Assembly (NCBI RefSeq): GCF_002128425.1
Contig: NZ_NESS01000004.1
Coordinates: forward strand, 186,001-250,000
Direction of reading: 5' to 3'
DNA: 64,000 nt
DNA from: Gottfriedia acidiceleris
Lineage (GTDB): Bacteria; Bacillota; Bacilli; Bacillales; Bacillaceae_G
Part shown: positions 61,630-64,000 of the stretch, one piece after another
How positions within the stretch are numbered: position 1 is the first letter of the stretch
How the letters are laid out: each line of letters begins with the position of its first letter
Notes under the pieces: model-generated
Seen by the model: only the letters and a program-made list of their open reading frames with translations
Told to the model about the DNA's origin: nothing
The model's database searches: none
Made by a program: the position numbers and the translations under genes

Positions 61630-62571
61630 TTAGCTCTGCTCTAGCAATCTTTTGGCAGTAAATTGATCGGTTATTAATACGTTTGCATATTTACCCATTA
61701 AAGCACCATGAATAGCGTTTATTTTTCTTTCTCCACCTGCAACTAAAATAGACTTTTCTTTACTTCTTAGCTCATCTAACTCAATTCCAATCGTCCGACG
61801 ATTAAGAAGTTCAGAATAAATATTTCCTTCTTTATCAAAAAAGCGTGAGCATATGTCTCCTACAGCAAATGTTTGTAAATCCGTCTCTTCCTTTTCGTTT
61901 AAGTAGCCAACTTTAAATAACAAGGCATCTTTTTTTACAGTTCCTACAGTAAAAATTGCGACATTTGATTGTTTTCCCAAATCGATTAACCGACCAATAT
62001 GGCGGTCTTCCTCGACCATTTGTTTTACTTGTGGATTATCAAATATAACTGGTAGTGGTAAATATCTTGGAACGGTGTTAAATGCTTCGGCAAATAAATT
62101 TACCGTTTCAGATGCATAAGTATTCGTTTTAGAGTAACTTACTCCACCATTTAGCTGAATTACTTCTACACCTTTTACTTGTTTATTACTTAGCTTTGTT
62201 GCAATATGATACATCGTTGTTCCCCAAGTTACACCTACAACATCACCATCATGGACTAGATCTACTAACACATCCGCAGCTTTTTTAGTGATAGTTTGCA
62301 AAACTTCATTGTAGTCATCAATGGGTGAGTAGCAAACTTCAACAGATTGTAAATTATATTTTTTCTTTAACTCTCTGGCTAAATCTTGATTGCCTTCTAG
62401 GGGATCAATAATTTCAATGCGTACATATCCCAATTCCTTTGCTTGTTGAAGTAATCTTGATACAGTTGGACGAGAGATACCTAATTGTGTCGCGATCTCT
62501 TGTTGACTATAATCAGAATCATAGTATAGTCTTGCAGCATCTATTATTAACCTTTGTTTTTCGAGTGACAT
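61630..62571 (-). CDS. deoR: SorC-family deoxyribonucleoside regulator DeoR
   Basis: 313 residues. An N-terminal helix-turn-helix (YSQQEIATQLGISRPTVSRL, about 21-40) and a C-terminal sugar-binding SorC domain (GVTWGTTMYHIATKL, about 105). Represses deoxynucleoside catabolism until deoxyribose-5-phosphate binds. It is a SorC-type protein despite the name DeoR, as in B. subtilis. Start ATG 62571 with AAAGGGGATTA. It is next to deoC and its operator. Confidence 0.92.
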   Translation of the reverse strand: MSLEKQRLIIDAARLYYDSDYSQQEIATQLGISRPTVSRLLQQAKELGYVRIEIIDPLEGNQDLARELKKKYNLQSVEVCYSPIDDYNEVLQTITKKAADVLVDLVHDGDVVGVTWGTTMYHIATKLSNKQVKGVEVIQLNGGVSYSKTNTYASETVNLFAEAFNTVPRYLPLPVIFDNPQVKQMVEEDRHIGRLIDLGKQSNVAIFTVGTVKKDALLFKVGYLNEKEETDLQTFAVGDICSRFFDKEGNIYSELLNRRTIGIELDELRSKEKSILVAGGERKINAIHGALMGKYANVLITDQFTAKRLLEQS

Positions 62572-62764
62572 TCCATTAATCCCCTTTAACTTACCAATCC
62601 TTATTTCACGTTCAAATTTTTAATTATTATACCCCTTTTAAATTAAAGAAAACTCGTCTACTGACGAGCCTTTTAGGCAAAGGCAGAGGCGCAGTTGCAC
62701 TTATACTTAATTCCTAAAATTTGCGACTACGTCGAGCAAGCTACCTCGCTGCTTTCTTAATGTG

Positions 62765-62796
62765 AAAAAAGCTCTCCTATGCTAGGAAAGCTTTTA
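62765..62796 (-). terminator. upp terminator
   Basis: aaaagctttcct / aggagagctttttt on the reverse strand, 8 bases past the upp stop. Confidence 0.85.
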
Positions 62797-62804
62797 AAAT
62801 GTAA

Positions 62805-63434
62805 TTACTTTGTACCGAATAAACGATCTCCAGCATCGCCAAGACCAGGAACAATATAACCATGATCGTTTAATTTTTCATCAAGGGCAGCTATGTAAAT
62901 GTCCACATCTGGGTGTGCTTTTTGTAAAACTTCAACACCTTCTGGAGCTGCAATTAAGCACATAAACTTAATATTTTTAGCACCTCGTGTTTTTAAAGAG
63001 TTAATTGCTTCAACTGCTGATCCACCTGTCGCAAGCATTGGATCAATCACAATGAAGTCACGTTCTTCTACATCCGTAGGAAGTTTAACATAATATTCAA
63101 CTGGTTTTAAAGTCTCAGGGTCGCGGTATAATCCAACATGTCCAACTTTAGCTGCTGGAACTAACTGAAGGAAGCCATCAACCATTCCTAAACCTGCACG
63201 TAAAATTGGTACAATCCCTAATTTTTTACCAGCAATAACTTTTGACTTAGCAATTGCTACTGGTGTTTCGATTTCCACTTCCTGTAATGGTAGATCGCGT
63301 GTGATTTCAAATGCCATTAAGCCTGCAACCTCATCAACTAGTGCACGAAATTCTTTTGTTCCAGTGTCTTTTTTACGAATTAAAGAAACTTTATGCTGAA
63401 TTAACGGATGATCAAAAACGTATACTTTGCTCAC
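62805..63434 (-). CDS. upp: uracil phosphoribosyltransferase
   Basis: Salvages uracil to UMP with PRPP in the cytoplasm. 209 residues. [18 protein letters not shown] at the start, PRPP loop [12 protein letters not shown] (about 130-141) and the C-terminal uracil loop [13 protein letters not shown] are all conserved. Start GTG 63434 (family N-terminus) follows AAGGAG. Monocistronic, upstream of the nucleoside and atp genes as in other bacilli. Confidence 0.96.
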   Translation of the reverse strand: MSKVYVFDHPLIQHKVSLIRKKDTGTKEFRALVDEVAGLMAFEITRDLPLQEVEIETPVAIAKSKVIAGKKLGIVPILRAGLGMVDGFLQLVPAAKVGHVGLYRDPETLKPVEYYVKLPTDVEERDFIVIDPMLATGGSAVEAINSLKTRGAKNIKFMCLIAAPEGVEVLQKAHPDVDIYIAALDEKLNDHGYIVPGLGDAGDRLFGTK

Positions 63435-63658
63435 TTTTATCGCTCCTTGCAAATACTTAGTAATTTATTATTCTTAAAAAGAATACCGAAAGCGGTTAAA
63501 TAATTCAAGCCACATCATACAATCGCTTTGAATTAATTTAGATCTTACTTCATTATTTCCTTTTTTTACTAATCATTTGCTATTTTCACCCATTTTTTTC
63601 AAAAAACTCCTCTTCTTTATTAATATAAGTGGCAGAAAAATTTTTATTTTATACACAC

Positions 63659-63687
63659 CAAAGAGAGAACCTATTGGCTCTCTCTTC
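63659..63687 (-). terminator. terminator of the DoxX-family gene
   Basis: agagagagcc / ggttctctct stem on the reverse strand, T-rich beyond, downstream of the partial gene's stop. Confidence 0.7.
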
Positions 63688-63715
63688 ATACTTTGCCTAC
63701 ACAACCTGTGTATAG

Positions 63716-64000
63716 TTAAGATGCTTTCCTTAAATTATGATCTGGTACTTTTGGAGTGAAAGAAGTTTTTCGATTTATAAACTTGCTAATATAGTGATCT
63801 AATCCGATTCGACCTGCATTTGAACCAGCAATTATAATGAAGATTCCTAATAATACCATTTGCGGGTTTGTACTAGTTGTACCACTAAACATAAATGCAA
63901 AGTTCATCATTAAACCAAAGAACATTGCTGTTTTTGTAAAACATCCAAGAATAAGTCCAAGTCCGATTACGAATTCTCCAATAGGTACTAGAAAGTTAAA
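63716..64000 (-). CDS. DoxX-family membrane protein, 5' end outside window
   Basis: The visible 94 residues at the C-terminus run from the window edge: VPIGEFVIGLGLILGCFTK, then MMNFAFMFSGTTSTNPQMVL and a basic tail. PxGE in the first segment and the membrane layout match DoxX (DoxX-like terminal oxidase/thiosulfate-quinone oxidoreductase small subunit family). The N-terminus is not in view. Its role is unknown. Confidence 0.8.
   Translation of the reverse strand, partial: FNFLVPIGEFVIGLGLILGCFTKTAMFFGLMMNFAFMFSGTTSTNPQMVLLGIFIIIAGSNAGRIGLDHYISKFINRKTSFTPKVPDHNLRKAS

Overview
The window is AT-rich DNA from an endospore-forming member of the Bacillaceae. It carries spoIID, spoIIQ, spoIIID and a gerA-family operon, and its gene order follows the 'yw' region of the Bacillus subtilis chromosome (ywqA-ywqB, fabZ, mbl-spoIIID, spoIIQ, spoIID, murA, ywmB, ywzB, atp operon, upp). 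An 11-gene nuo operon between the atp operon and ywzB is absent from B. subtilis and recalls the B. cereus-like arrangement. The genus cannot be fixed from sequence alone; Gottfriedia or a B. cereus relative are guesses. I see no rRNA, tRNA, prophage, intact insertion sequence or CRISPR array.

Layout. 1-3.5 kb: end of an exopolysaccharide tyrosine-kinase locus, a broken acyltransferase and a SipW-type signal peptidase. 3.7-6.2 kb: truncated haemoglobin, lipase-like lipoprotein, CarD-family regulator, cold-shock protein. 6.4-12.5 kb: a gene remnant, a 20-bp-period repeat array, ywqB-ywqA, a GrpB-family gene and fabZ. 13-18 kb: Crp/Fnr regulator divergent from a class V aminotransferase-permease pair with a cre-like site between them, an MFS exporter and a small membrane protein. 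18-25.3 kb: gerK-like operon, UDP-glucose dehydrogenase, mbl, spoIIID. 25.5-32.5 kb: spoIIQ, a DnaA-box cluster, a T-box riboswitch with its peptide-binding lipoprotein, spoIID, murA, ywmB, ywzB. 32.6-43 kb: nuoA-N without nuoE, nuoF or nuoG. 43.3-47.7 kb: EmrA/EmrB-like efflux pair with a divergent TetR regulator, and a decayed NERD-domain gene. 47.8-55.4 kb: a second 20-bp-period array, then the full atp operon. 55.7-64 kb: Vpr-like protease, AmiS/UreI channel, nucleoside salvage genes (nupC, cdd, deoC, deoR), upp and a partial DoxX-family gene.

How it fits together. NuoA-N and the F1Fo ATP synthase form two energy-coupling machines a few kilobases apart. Mbl, MurA and Ugd serve the cell envelope, and SpoIID/SpoIIQ/SpoIIID with GerK serve sporulation and germination. 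DeoR, DeoC, Cdd, NupC and Upp form a nucleoside and pyrimidine salvage block whose operator-like sites can be read directly.

The observations most worth following are the two related 20-bp-period intergenic arrays, the alanine/lysine repeat extension of NuoC, a T-box with features of a tryptophan sensor in front of a peptide-binding protein, two DnaA-box clusters, and an 11-bp-phased direct repeat plus cre-like site upstream of the atp operon. Three genes are broken, two of them at 7-base homopolymers, so sequencing error must be excluded before they are called true pseudogenes. I did not find a clearly new multi-gene system.
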